Shown one piece after another: positions 14,835 to 22,829 of a DNA stretch of 44,553 nucleotides. Location: the IMG/VR virus record IMGVR_UViG_3300042343_001238, positions 1 through 44,553 of that record; one strand, 5' to 3'. Position 1 is the first letter of the stretch. Each line of letters starts with the position of its first letter. Made by a program: the position numbers and the translations under genes. The notes below the pieces were generated by a model. The model worked only from the letters and a program-made list of their open reading frames with translations, did no database searches and was not told the origin of the DNA. This DNA is from a virus.

Positions 14835-16231
14835 TGTACATCTCCGCTACTTTTTCGTTTGATAAGAACTGGTCCACTCTGCGCATAACCATAAAACATC
14901 CAGTCTCCAAACCAGTTTTCTAGATTTGATTCATATTCAAATGTGCCATTTTCTTTGAATAAAATAATTCCGCCAGTATAACTTCCCCCCGATGAGGATA
15001 CAGCCTTGAGCATTTCACTTGCAACTTTAACTGGGTCGTAAATGTCTTTATCAACTTGGGGATGATATTTGAAAAACTCAAGTCTTTTTATTTGTGGAAT
15101 TATTATTTCCATTTTTCTTGCTTGTTTTTCAATTGGAGATACTTTTATTTGAACAGTTGATCCTTCTGGTGCTGGTTCTTTTATCTTTTTTTCATTCTCT
15201 GCATCAAGGTCTTTCAATTTAAGAACTTTTGTGCTATCGTCTAAATCAAATTCTACCTTCTCGGTACCAGTAACCGTTCCATATTCTTTTTCTGAAAGTC
15301 CTCTTACATATAATCGCAAAGTTTCTAAACCATATATTACAGAAACTCCCAAACTAAATAATGAAGGATTTTTTATAAAATCTTCGGTTGCAGTATAATC
15401 GCTTCTTTTCTTTCCTAGCGAGCCTAAACCGTCTTCTGCACCGGATTCTTTTAAAAGATCAATCAATGCTTCCTTATATTCATCTTTTCTACAATATTCC
15501 ATGAGTTCTGTGAGTGCTCGTATGTAGGGAACTTTATCAAATCCTCCTCTACCGAATGCCGCAACGGTTATTCTAAAAATGTCAGAACCTTCTTTTACAT
15601 CTATTTTTCTACCATCGGCCAGCAAAATATCCCCAGACTTCGTTCCTGCACTTTTCGCGTCTTTGATCAACAATACAATTATATATTCTCCACGACCCGC
15701 AGAACCAGTAGAATCTACTTTTTTCGCCGACGATCTTGCACCGTCCAATGCTTTCATAAAGTTCAAGAAGTCCGATTGTTTTATTTTCTCGTTTATATAA
15801 CTTACTGCACTTTCCGGCGTTTCATTATCCAAGTGTTCAAGAAAATCCATTTTATTCTGTGCAGAAAGCTCATCCAATGCATCAATAATTTTTTCTGCGG
15901 AGTTTTGATTAAAACCTTTTTCTTGCGTGAGAAAATTTACATCCCATTTTGCCTTTACGCCAAAAGTTTTATGCCATTTTTTAGCCGCTTGCCCCGACTT
16001 TATCATTTCTATGCTCGTTCCGTCTTGATACATCGGATGATTTTTTGCGATTAACGATCCTCCTTTATTTACAAAATATTTAGAAGCAAGTGGATTGATC
16101 TCATCTCGTTCTGCCAGTATTTCATTTAATATAGAAATATTTTCTGGGGTGTCATGTCCACTCGCCAAACCATCTGGCGAACGCATCGCCCATTCATTGA
16201 GAACATACTCTATAATCTTACTTTTTTCCAT
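14831..16231 (-). CDS. Candidate PD-(D/E)XK nuclease-like protein
   Basis: 466 residues. The N-terminus (MEKSKIIEYVLNEWAMRSPD, then DTPENISILNEILAERDEI) is a helical module of a kind repeated in phage proteins. Residues 179-213 contain GRGE (E182), GDILLADGRK (D201) and IDVK (D211-V-K213): an upstream glutamate, an aspartate and a D-x-K about ten residues later is the core layout of PD-(D/E)XK nucleases, so this is a candidate restriction- or Holliday-junction-like nuclease. The assignment rests on motif spacing only. The C-terminal third (KVEFDLDDSTKVLKLKDLDA, MEIIIPQIKRLEFFKYHPQ) looks like a separate beta domain. The start has TATTTATA four bases upstream. It is coupled to the next gene by an ATGA overlap. 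Confidence 0.65.
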   Translation of the reverse strand: MEKSKIIEYVLNEWAMRSPDGLASGHDTPENISILNEILAERDEINPLASKYFVNKGGSLIAKNHPMYQDGTSIEMIKSGQAAKKWHKTFGVKAKWDVNFLTQEKGFNQNSAEKIIDALDELSAQNKMDFLEHLDNETPESAVSYINEKIKQSDFLNFMKALDGARSSAKKVDSTGSAGRGEYIIVLLIKDAKSAGTKSGDILLADGRKIDVKEGSDIFRITVAAFGRGGFDKVPYIRALTELMEYCRKDEYKEALIDLLKESGAEDGLGSLGKKRSDYTATEDFIKNPSLFSLGVSVIYGLETLRLYVRGLSEKEYGTVTGTEKVEFDLDDSTKVLKLKDLDAENEKKIKEPAPEGSTVQIKVSPIEKQARKMEIIIPQIKRLEFFKYHPQVDKDIYDPVKVASEMLKAVSSSGGSYTGGIILFKENGTFEYESNLENWFGDWMFYGYAQSGPVLIKRKSSGDVQ

Positions 16232-16277
16232 GATATATAAATATTCGTATATATGAGATATACGCTTATTATAAATA

Positions 16278-17645
16278 TTATATAGAGATCTGTTTCATAT
16301 CACCATAATTCTTGCCTGCATATACTTTTACCGGAAACTTGTCGCGTTCCATTATGCTCTTTATTCTTTTTATAACAGGCATCTTATCGCTTTTATGAGC
16401 ATCAAACAAGATACTATCGTATGTATATAGCACCGGCTTGGTTTGTTTATCACTTAGATAGTTCATTAGTTCGCCAAGCACATCTACTGCCATTTCTGTC
16501 TCAAATGCCTGTAGTATATAGTTGAATAGTTTATTGGGAGTGGGGTCTTGAATATGACAGTGTTTGATTTTTCTGCCATACTTTGGCGTTTCTATATATC
16601 CATTTTCCTCAAAAAACTTCCAACGATGGTCAATATATTCCTGCACCTTCTTTAGATATGGAATATGTATCCATTTCTTATCAATGCCGCCATATATCTG
16701 TGTAAATGTAAATCCTTTAGCGACGGCAATATCTTCATCAGTTATATTGGACTTGTTGAAATAATACTTGGATAGATATGCATATGGATTTTCAGCGGCG
16801 TCCATTTGGAAGTTGGATAGATGAGCAATAAGACGGGGATGAAACGCATTATAGTCCATCATCACAAGCATACCATCGTCGCCATATCTGCTTACAAAGC
16901 AGTTTCTGCTGCCATCATTTTTGTTTAGAGCAGCATAATTGACGCCGCCAAATCTATTACTTGGTCTACCTGTTGATGTAAGCAGGTTGTATTGAGAGAA
17001 TACAAGGTTGTTCTTGATATGGCGATTTTGTTCCTCGCCGAAAATATCAGTAAAATCTTCATTCACGCACAATCCATTTGACTCTAACTTGGCAAACAAG
17101 TCAGTCATAACATTGTTGGTGAATACAAATCCCTTCTCGCGAATATTAGACAAGTATATGTTCTTTATCTTCTGAACATTATTGGTGAATACTTTGGCGT
17201 GCTTATATACCGGCACACACTTGTTCAGATCAAACATATTCTTGAAATGAAAATCAATGAAGTTATGCGAGTTGGTCGTTTCAACTTCAGATGGCAGTTG
17301 GCCATTCTCAAGAAATCTAAACACATCTATGTCTATGAAGTTATAATCCTCGCCAAACAACTGAACAATATTCTTCTTGTCTGAAACTATCTTGTTATGA
17401 AACTTGGCATTACGCAATACAACCTTGACGCTCTCAAGAATATTATCCAAGCAGATGCACTCGTTATGATCTATGGGCAAACACCAATAGTCGTCGCTGA
17501 CATAAAAGTAGAAGAATAATAGTGATATGTTGTTGTTGGACACATGCTTTTGATTATCCAAACAAACAGCACTGATATAAACGTGTTCAGAGTTTATGAT
17601 TGAACACAGATTGTTATAGTCTTCGGTTGTTTCTACAATATGCAC
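16278..17645 (-). CDS. Divergent family A DNA polymerase (PolA-like)
   Basis: 455 residues. The polymerase signatures are in order: TSTGRPSNRFGGVNY (223-237), motif A MDYNAFHPRLIAHLS with D264, motif B AKGFTFTQIYGG with K310, F314 and Y318-G319, and motif C LYTYDSILFDA with D410. Oddities: the glutamate of motif A (DYxxxE) is a histidine, the arginine four residues before the O-helix lysine is absent, and motif C reads YDS where HDE is usual. The N-terminal third resembles a 3'-5' exonuclease domain (RNAKFHNKIVSDKKN and FIDIDVFRFL), but the first DxE motif is missing, so proofreading is probably lost. The start is a GTG: in-frame upstream there is only a stop and no ATG. T4-type phages replicate with a family B polymerase (not seen in this window), so this may be a second, specialised enzyme. 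Confidence 0.82.
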   Translation of the reverse strand: MHIVETTEDYNNLCSIINSEHVYISAVCLDNQKHVSNNNISLLFFYFYVSDDYWCLPIDHNECICLDNILESVKVVLRNAKFHNKIVSDKKNIVQLFGEDYNFIDIDVFRFLENGQLPSEVETTNSHNFIDFHFKNMFDLNKCVPVYKHAKVFTNNVQKIKNIYLSNIREKGFVFTNNVMTDLFAKLESNGLCVNEDFTDIFGEEQNRHIKNNLVFSQYNLLTSTGRPSNRFGGVNYAALNKNDGSRNCFVSRYGDDGMLVMMDYNAFHPRLIAHLSNFQMDAAENPYAYLSKYYFNKSNITDEDIAVAKGFTFTQIYGGIDKKWIHIPYLKKVQEYIDHRWKFFEENGYIETPKYGRKIKHCHIQDPTPNKLFNYILQAFETEMAVDVLGELMNYLSDKQTKPVLYTYDSILFDAHKSDKMPVIKRIKSIMERDKFPVKVYAGKNYGDMKQISI

Positions 17646-17685
17646 ATGAGCAATATGGCATATCTGCGAACAATGTCAACTTATT

Positions 17686-18075
17686 TTAGTTACCTCTCCA
17701 ATACTCAAGCGGGTTGTTCAATACTCCAGAAAGATCTATACCTTCTTCTTTTTTTATTCTATCTATCTCAAACCTATTTTGCTCAGTTACGCCAGCTTTG
17801 TCAAGAATGTTGCCTTTATATATGTTATTCTTTGGTCCAGTAATTTTCCACTTTACTTGGACTGTTTTATACAAATTTAAATTAATAGAAGATTTATCCA
17901 CATAAGATATTTCATTAATCACGTTTTCATTTATCTTTTTTACAAATACGCGAGTAATATATCCCTTGTTATAATCTTCGGGGGATGGTTTTGGTTTGGT
18001 GATTAAAATATTTGTTATTTCACCAATCTCTGGAAACGTGCCGTACTGACTAGGTAATGTTTGATTGTATATCAT
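17686..18075 (-). CDS. Small putative structural/baseplate protein
   Basis: The start is the ATG at 18075, which overlaps the upstream stop as ATGA; an earlier in-frame start would run back into the larger upstream gene. The 129-residue product (MIYNQTLPSQYGTFPEIGEI at the start) is beta-rich: ITNILITKPKPSPEDYNKGY, TRVFVKKINENVINEISYV and TVQVKWKITGPKNNIYKGN, ending in a basic helix and NPLEYWRGN. I do not recognise the family. Translational coupling to the 768-residue baseplate-type protein suggests that it is a partner in the same structure. No membrane or signal sequences are visible. It is followed by a 40-base gap before the PolA-like gene. Confidence 0.7.
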   Translation of the reverse strand: MIYNQTLPSQYGTFPEIGEITNILITKPKPSPEDYNKGYITRVFVKKINENVINEISYVDKSSINLNLYKTVQVKWKITGPKNNIYKGNILDKAGVTEQNRFEIDRIKKEEGIDLSGVLNNPLEYWRGN

Positions 18076-20378
18076 AATACTGTGAGTGGTCTTACCTGTG
18101 CAACTAGTGTAGTAATCCACATTTTATCTTCAATATTTTGCTTGACATCTGATATTTGCCATACCGCATTTTCAAAATTATATGCTTCTGGTGCATGGTC
18201 TATCAAAAATTGAGAAAGATAGTTTACACCCGATATTCCCAATAGTTCCAACGTCAGTGTGGTTCCTGGCATTATTGCATTATTCAAGTATGGAGATTTT
18301 TTATTTGGCAGTTTCAAGATATAATTCAAAAATGTAGAATTTTTTTCACATATAAAATATTCTAGATCTTTCTTTGGGTTATTTTTATCTTGTGCATAAT
18401 ATACATAAAAAGCATTTTTGTTTTTATTGCTGCGAGTTTGACGTTTCTTTACAAGTTCGTCCTGTTTTTTGATATGAGCATCAACGGCACTTTCAGATGG
18501 AGTATTTCCCGATACAACCACCGTTGGTAGTTCTCCTTTTCTATATAATCTGTCTCCTGCGGAATACCTGCTTACTATAGGTGTAGCAGCGACATTTTTT
18601 GTCTGCGTGGATCCATCTGGATCTTGTTCCGGGTTTGCACTTTGCATTACCAACTGATTCATCATTTCCGAACTAAGCTTTACATCAAACGACGCGGCTC
18701 GCAAAAATGCAGAATCTATCGCACCAAGAGTTATTATTGGCAAATTTTTTGCATCATTTTTTACGGCTATACCTGGCAAATTTTCGTCATAAACGGAATA
18801 TTTTCTGTTTCCATATTCGGCGGGTATTAGTTTAAGTTGACATATCTGGCATAATGACTGGTTTATTCCTTGCAACAGTTCTTCTATTAGTTTTAATACG
18901 GAATCATTTTTTTTAACCAGCGCTCTAAAATATTCTTCATTTATAAATAAATCTTTTAGAAGTCCCCAATATCCCGCTTTTAGATTTTGCGCAACCTTGC
19001 CGTCAGAATCAAGAACTTGCTCGTCTCGATACACCGGAAATGATTCTCCATTTGGATTTATTATTTCTTGCAAATTGTCAAATTTTGTTGTGTCTAAATA
19101 ATATTCTTTTAAGATATCTTCTACTTTATCTTTAAACAGAAGGTTATATTTTTCATCTTCTGGTTTATAATTATTGGCTGTGCCTTCACCTTTATTTTCT
19201 TCAAATACAAACCTAGGAGCATACCTATTTGGTACCAATACATTCGTGTTGGCCGATTTCAATAACGGATTTGCGCAAACTCTCGTTTCCAATATATCAA
19301 GTTCACGTATAATTGCATTTTGCGTTCCACGCATTTCAATTTTAAAAAATGCATTAATTATGTCCTGTACTAAATCCATCCTCAACCAAAAATTTGGAGT
19401 ATTCTTTGATATCGGAGTATCTTGTATTCTAAATACTCTTTTTTCTTCTTCAAAGGTCTTGTCACCGATCCTCAATTCTTTTCTTAGTTGTTTATACTTA
19501 TCTTCCTTAGAATCTATGTTTTTCATGTCATCGTTTGCAAAAGAATGAAAACTTTTTACCGAAAGATAGTCCTGTTGCTGTTTTATGGTAACATCTTTGT
19601 TTGCGATTTGTTCGCCTTCTATAAGTTTATTTGCATTAATTAATGTAGTATGACAGTCATATCCACCATTATCATTCATCTTAAACCCGTAATCTACGAT
19701 AAACCCCAGCCCAGCGTCATAATTTCCGTTGGATTTTTTTATATATTCGAGCGTATAACTTGGGTCAACAAACATTTGATTTATCCAGTCTAGGTCGGTC
19801 AAATCTACTAATGATACTGTATCATAATTGTTCCATCCCCATTCAATTAAACAAGTTATTCTCGGAGTTAAAAAATATGGAATAAGATAATTCAATTGCG
19901 CGAGAGAATAACATTTCCAATTTATGGTTATTTTTCTACATAAGCTGGGGAAACTAGAATTTGTTCCGCTGAATTCACAAGACACCGACTCTAAGCTAGG
20001 TGGTGGACGGTGTGGAAAATCCGTTCTCTGTTTTAATTGTTGGTTTGGTCCAAGAGCAGAAGATTTATCAAACGGTATTTGATGTGGATTTCCCCTTGCG
20101 TCTACTCCTATAGTAATTTTTCCATCTGCGTTAAATCCATAACTTTCATTAAACCCGTATGTTCCTCCCAAAACAAAACCGTCTTTACCTTTAGCATCTG
20201 GTAGCGAAGATATCCCATTTGAAAAAAATCTCGCCCATGCAGTTCTCGGTCCACTATATGGTTTAGCTTCTGTCGGGGTAGGGTTTTGCCCATATTCTCG
20301 TGCCCTTCGTTTAAGCTCATCTACTACCCACGGTGATAGTGGATGCAATCCCCACGGTACTACAGTTACGTTGCTCAT
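18072..20378 (-). CDS. Large putative baseplate/virion structural protein
   Basis: 768 residues between the LysM wedge protein and a small coupled gene. The N-terminus (MSNVTVVPWGLHPLSPWVVD) is followed by a Gly/Asn/Phe-rich region (GGTYGFNESYGFNADGKITI). A segment at about 150-190 (CRKITINWKCYSLAQLNYL, then IPYFLTPRITCLIEWGW) resembles a motif I associate with large structural proteins of T4-like marine phages. The rest is a long alternation of charged helices and beta strands. No enzymatic motif is visible. Context (tape measure, gp26-like hub and gp53-like proteins upstream) makes a baseplate wedge or hub role most likely, by inference. It starts 5 bases after the stop of the LysM gene, and its stop overlaps the next start. 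Confidence 0.75.
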   Translation of the reverse strand: MSNVTVVPWGLHPLSPWVVDELKRRAREYGQNPTPTEAKPYSGPRTAWARFFSNGISSLPDAKGKDGFVLGGTYGFNESYGFNADGKITIGVDARGNPHQIPFDKSSALGPNQQLKQRTDFPHRPPPSLESVSCEFSGTNSSFPSLCRKITINWKCYSLAQLNYLIPYFLTPRITCLIEWGWNNYDTVSLVDLTDLDWINQMFVDPSYTLEYIKKSNGNYDAGLGFIVDYGFKMNDNGGYDCHTTLINANKLIEGEQIANKDVTIKQQQDYLSVKSFHSFANDDMKNIDSKEDKYKQLRKELRIGDKTFEEEKRVFRIQDTPISKNTPNFWLRMDLVQDIINAFFKIEMRGTQNAIIRELDILETRVCANPLLKSANTNVLVPNRYAPRFVFEENKGEGTANNYKPEDEKYNLLFKDKVEDILKEYYLDTTKFDNLQEIINPNGESFPVYRDEQVLDSDGKVAQNLKAGYWGLLKDLFINEEYFRALVKKNDSVLKLIEELLQGINQSLCQICQLKLIPAEYGNRKYSVYDENLPGIAVKNDAKNLPIITLGAIDSAFLRAASFDVKLSSEMMNQLVMQSANPEQDPDGSTQTKNVAATPIVSRYSAGDRLYRKGELPTVVVSGNTPSESAVDAHIKKQDELVKKRQTRSNKNKNAFYVYYAQDKNNPKKDLEYFICEKNSTFLNYILKLPNKKSPYLNNAIMPGTTLTLELLGISGVNYLSQFLIDHAPEAYNFENAVWQISDVKQNIEDKMWITTLVAQVRPLTVL

Positions 20379-20383
20379 AACAA

Positions 20384-20686
20384 TTATGTGTTGTTTTCTC
20401 TTCTAAATTTTAGAATAATATTATCTATGTTTTGTGGTATTCTTATTTGTTGTCCTGTGGGTGCCTTGAGTGTTGCTTTTACGCCATTTGCTTGAGCAAG
20501 TACCCACCACAAAGTACTATCATTATAAAACCTGTGTGCAAGGTTGTCAAGATAATCTGTTTCATTTGCTACAATATATATGTCGTTCGCAGCAACAGGT
20601 ATTTTTGGATATCTAGTTGTTTTAAATACGCGCTTACCATCATAGCGTTTAAAAACATTAGTTTCATTTTCAATATATCTATTCAT
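20384..20686 (-). CDS. 53: LysM-domain baseplate wedge protein (T4 gp53-like)
   Basis: 100 residues. The middle contains a LysM-like fold signature: YIVANETDYLDNLAHRFYND, then STLWWVLAQANGV and QIRIPQNID, the pattern of a beta-alpha-alpha-beta LysM domain. In T4 the small LysM-like wedge protein gp53 holds adjacent baseplate wedges together, and the position here between two large baseplate proteins fits that. It is shorter than T4 gp53 (196 residues), so it may represent only the LysM part, as in many contractile tails. The start is one base after the upstream stop (TAATATG), so it is translationally coupled. Confidence 0.75.
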   Translation of the reverse strand: MNRYIENETNVFKRYDGKRVFKTTRYPKIPVAANDIYIVANETDYLDNLAHRFYNDSTLWWVLAQANGVKATLKAPTGQQIRIPQNIDNIILKFRRENNT

Positions 20687-20687
20687 A

Positions 20688-22817
20688 TTACAATGTACTC
20701 CATCCTACTTGAGGACCAAAGTGATAATTTTTTGTCTGTGATTGTTCTCTTTCAATGACACTTAGTTGTACCGATACATCTATCATGGTTGGAAGCTGTC
20801 GAGAATATACATTATCTTGCGTTATGGTTTTTTCTTTTCCGTATACATACGTATATTTGTTATCTCTTAGTGTTTCCCAGTGCGCGTCGTCTGGAACGGT
20901 TACGCCTACGCTTCTTAATATAGCTGGCTGGTCTACGTATAAGTCTCCTATTCTGAATTCAATCATAGGCGGATATATAAATCCACTTTCTCTACCCGTG
21001 GTTGCAGTGTCTGGATCTTCTGATAGTAAGATTTCTTCATTAGTAACTATTGCTCTGTCTGTGTATTTACTTGGTCTAGTTAATCCTACTAAATAATTAA
21101 CTCTTTCCCAGTTAGGGACCAACTCGTATATACTATTTGCGTATACTCTAAAATTAAAACTTAAGTCTCTGCTAAACCCTTTATATACAAAAAGCTTGTC
21201 TGCACGACCCATGTATTTAATGTCATCCCAATCAGCAGTATTGTTATCTTGTATGCTTCCGAGAGTGGCTCTAAATGGAATATAAATTTGATTAATCAAG
21301 TCGTAAAAGTAAAAGAAAATAAGGTCTCTTGACTGATTCGATCCTTGGGCCAAAAATAACTCATCTATGTCTCCAGTTGGAGTCAATAAGTTGTAATCGT
21401 CCGGCGTTCCTGTTTCATTAAGTTTTTTTGACGCTTTTGCAAACCCTCTGTTGTCTATTCTTATTTCATTTACTATTCCACCTTGTTCTCTCAAATATTT
21501 TAAATACGGACCTTCTGCTACAGATGATTTATCAACTACGGTAGGTTGTGCACCTGTTCCATTTGGAATAGACTCATAATTATTGTTACTGTTGACTCCT
21601 ATTATCGGATTTTCTGTGTATCTTTCCGCAGAAGATCTAAATTGACCGCCTCCCGTAGTTTGATTGTATGGTAGCATTGCGACCACCATTTTTGAATACA
21701 AATCTTTTAAATTATTATATGCCGGTCTCCCGATTGCGCGGTCAATTTCAAAATCGGTTATTCCGACGGAATCCATTTGTATCTTTACACTAGGTGCATA
21801 TTGTGTGGAAGTATCTCTAGGATCTTGTTTTGCTGGATAGTATTTGTGATAATCGGATGCACCTAAATTTCCTATAGGAGATGTACCTCCAGTTTGTGTA
21901 CCCGTTGTTGCATATCTATCATTATAAAAGGTCTGCGGTTGATTATATGCTGTGGTTTTTAATAGCCCCGATCTATCGTTTAAAAATGAATAATAAATAC
22001 CTTCTTTTCCGGTTTCATACTCTGGTCTATATTTCCATGTTTCTCCGACACTTCCTCCAAATGCCCCAAGTGGATTCGTACTTGGTATAAGTTTGCGAAG
22101 TTTATCCACCAGTCCGCTTGCCAACTTTTGTAAAAATCCTCCTCCATTATCATTTTGACCAGCATTTGATGCCCAAATTTCATTAAAATTTGAAACAGCT
22201 TTTGACGCAGTGGGGTATCTTAGCAACCCATATTTTGCTCCACCTCTTTTACTTGCATATTCAGAATATGGAACTCCATTTTCTCCAGTAGCAGTACCAT
22301 CCAGTCTCGGTTTTTCCGAGTCTTTGGTAGAAAACCCAAACGTACTTAATAGAGAATCTTTGAAGAAGTTTAGCAACCCTCCGCTTGTTTCCAAATGTCT
22401 TTGTGGATATCCTATTAACCCAAGCGAACCGGGTCTTGCCGTTGCTTTCAATAAACTTAATGGATTATAGATTCTTGTTTCGTTGAATGCGTTTTGCTGC
22501 TGAAGTAATAATTGTTTCCCCGTGTATAATAAACCAATACCGCTTGTTGAAAACTTTGTCATTCTTATGACATCTCTTGCGGTAGAACCTACGGGAAATG
22601 CTGTCGTGTCGTATCTAGTTAAATTCTTTTGAAAGTTTGAGTCAGTAAGCTTCGTGTATATATAAGGCTGGTTAGATCCAATATCCCCACCAGCTTGATA
22701 ATATGGACTAAACTTATTATATAAATTATATTCATTCTTTTGGAATGCTATCAGATTTTGCGCAGGTGTACTTCGCTGTATAGGTGATAGTGGAGCTAAA
22801 AATGTATTGTCTGCCAT
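20688..22817 (-). CDS. Large putative baseplate/tail structural protein
   Basis: 709 residues, next to the tape measure gene. The sequence is rich in Tyr, Asn, Gly and Ser and has no cysteine. It opens MADNTFLAPLSPIQRSTPAQ. The C-terminal third is more ordered (LIFFYFYDLINQIYIPFRA, FNFRVYANSIYELVPNWERV, MIEFRIGDLYVDQPAILRS, MIDVSVQLSVIEREQSQTKN) and has the alternating beta pattern of tail/baseplate domains. No enzyme motif. I infer a baseplate or tail-tube-terminator-type structural role from context. The start has a TATTTATA element four bases upstream and 12 bases separate it from the tape-measure stop. Confidence 0.75.
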   Translation of the reverse strand: MADNTFLAPLSPIQRSTPAQNLIAFQKNEYNLYNKFSPYYQAGGDIGSNQPYIYTKLTDSNFQKNLTRYDTTAFPVGSTARDVIRMTKFSTSGIGLLYTGKQLLLQQQNAFNETRIYNPLSLLKATARPGSLGLIGYPQRHLETSGGLLNFFKDSLLSTFGFSTKDSEKPRLDGTATGENGVPYSEYASKRGGAKYGLLRYPTASKAVSNFNEIWASNAGQNDNGGGFLQKLASGLVDKLRKLIPSTNPLGAFGGSVGETWKYRPEYETGKEGIYYSFLNDRSGLLKTTAYNQPQTFYNDRYATTGTQTGGTSPIGNLGASDYHKYYPAKQDPRDTSTQYAPSVKIQMDSVGITDFEIDRAIGRPAYNNLKDLYSKMVVAMLPYNQTTGGGQFRSSAERYTENPIIGVNSNNNYESIPNGTGAQPTVVDKSSVAEGPYLKYLREQGGIVNEIRIDNRGFAKASKKLNETGTPDDYNLLTPTGDIDELFLAQGSNQSRDLIFFYFYDLINQIYIPFRATLGSIQDNNTADWDDIKYMGRADKLFVYKGFSRDLSFNFRVYANSIYELVPNWERVNYLVGLTRPSKYTDRAIVTNEEILLSEDPDTATTGRESGFIYPPMIEFRIGDLYVDQPAILRSVGVTVPDDAHWETLRDNKYTYVYGKEKTITQDNVYSRQLPTMIDVSVQLSVIEREQSQTKNYHFGPQVGWSTL

Positions 22818-22829
22818 AAGTTATAAATA

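Noticed and set aside
18938-18948. TATAAATA inside the 768-residue gene as a promoter
   Set aside because: It is within a long coding sequence and not associated with a start codon; expected by chance in AT-rich DNA.
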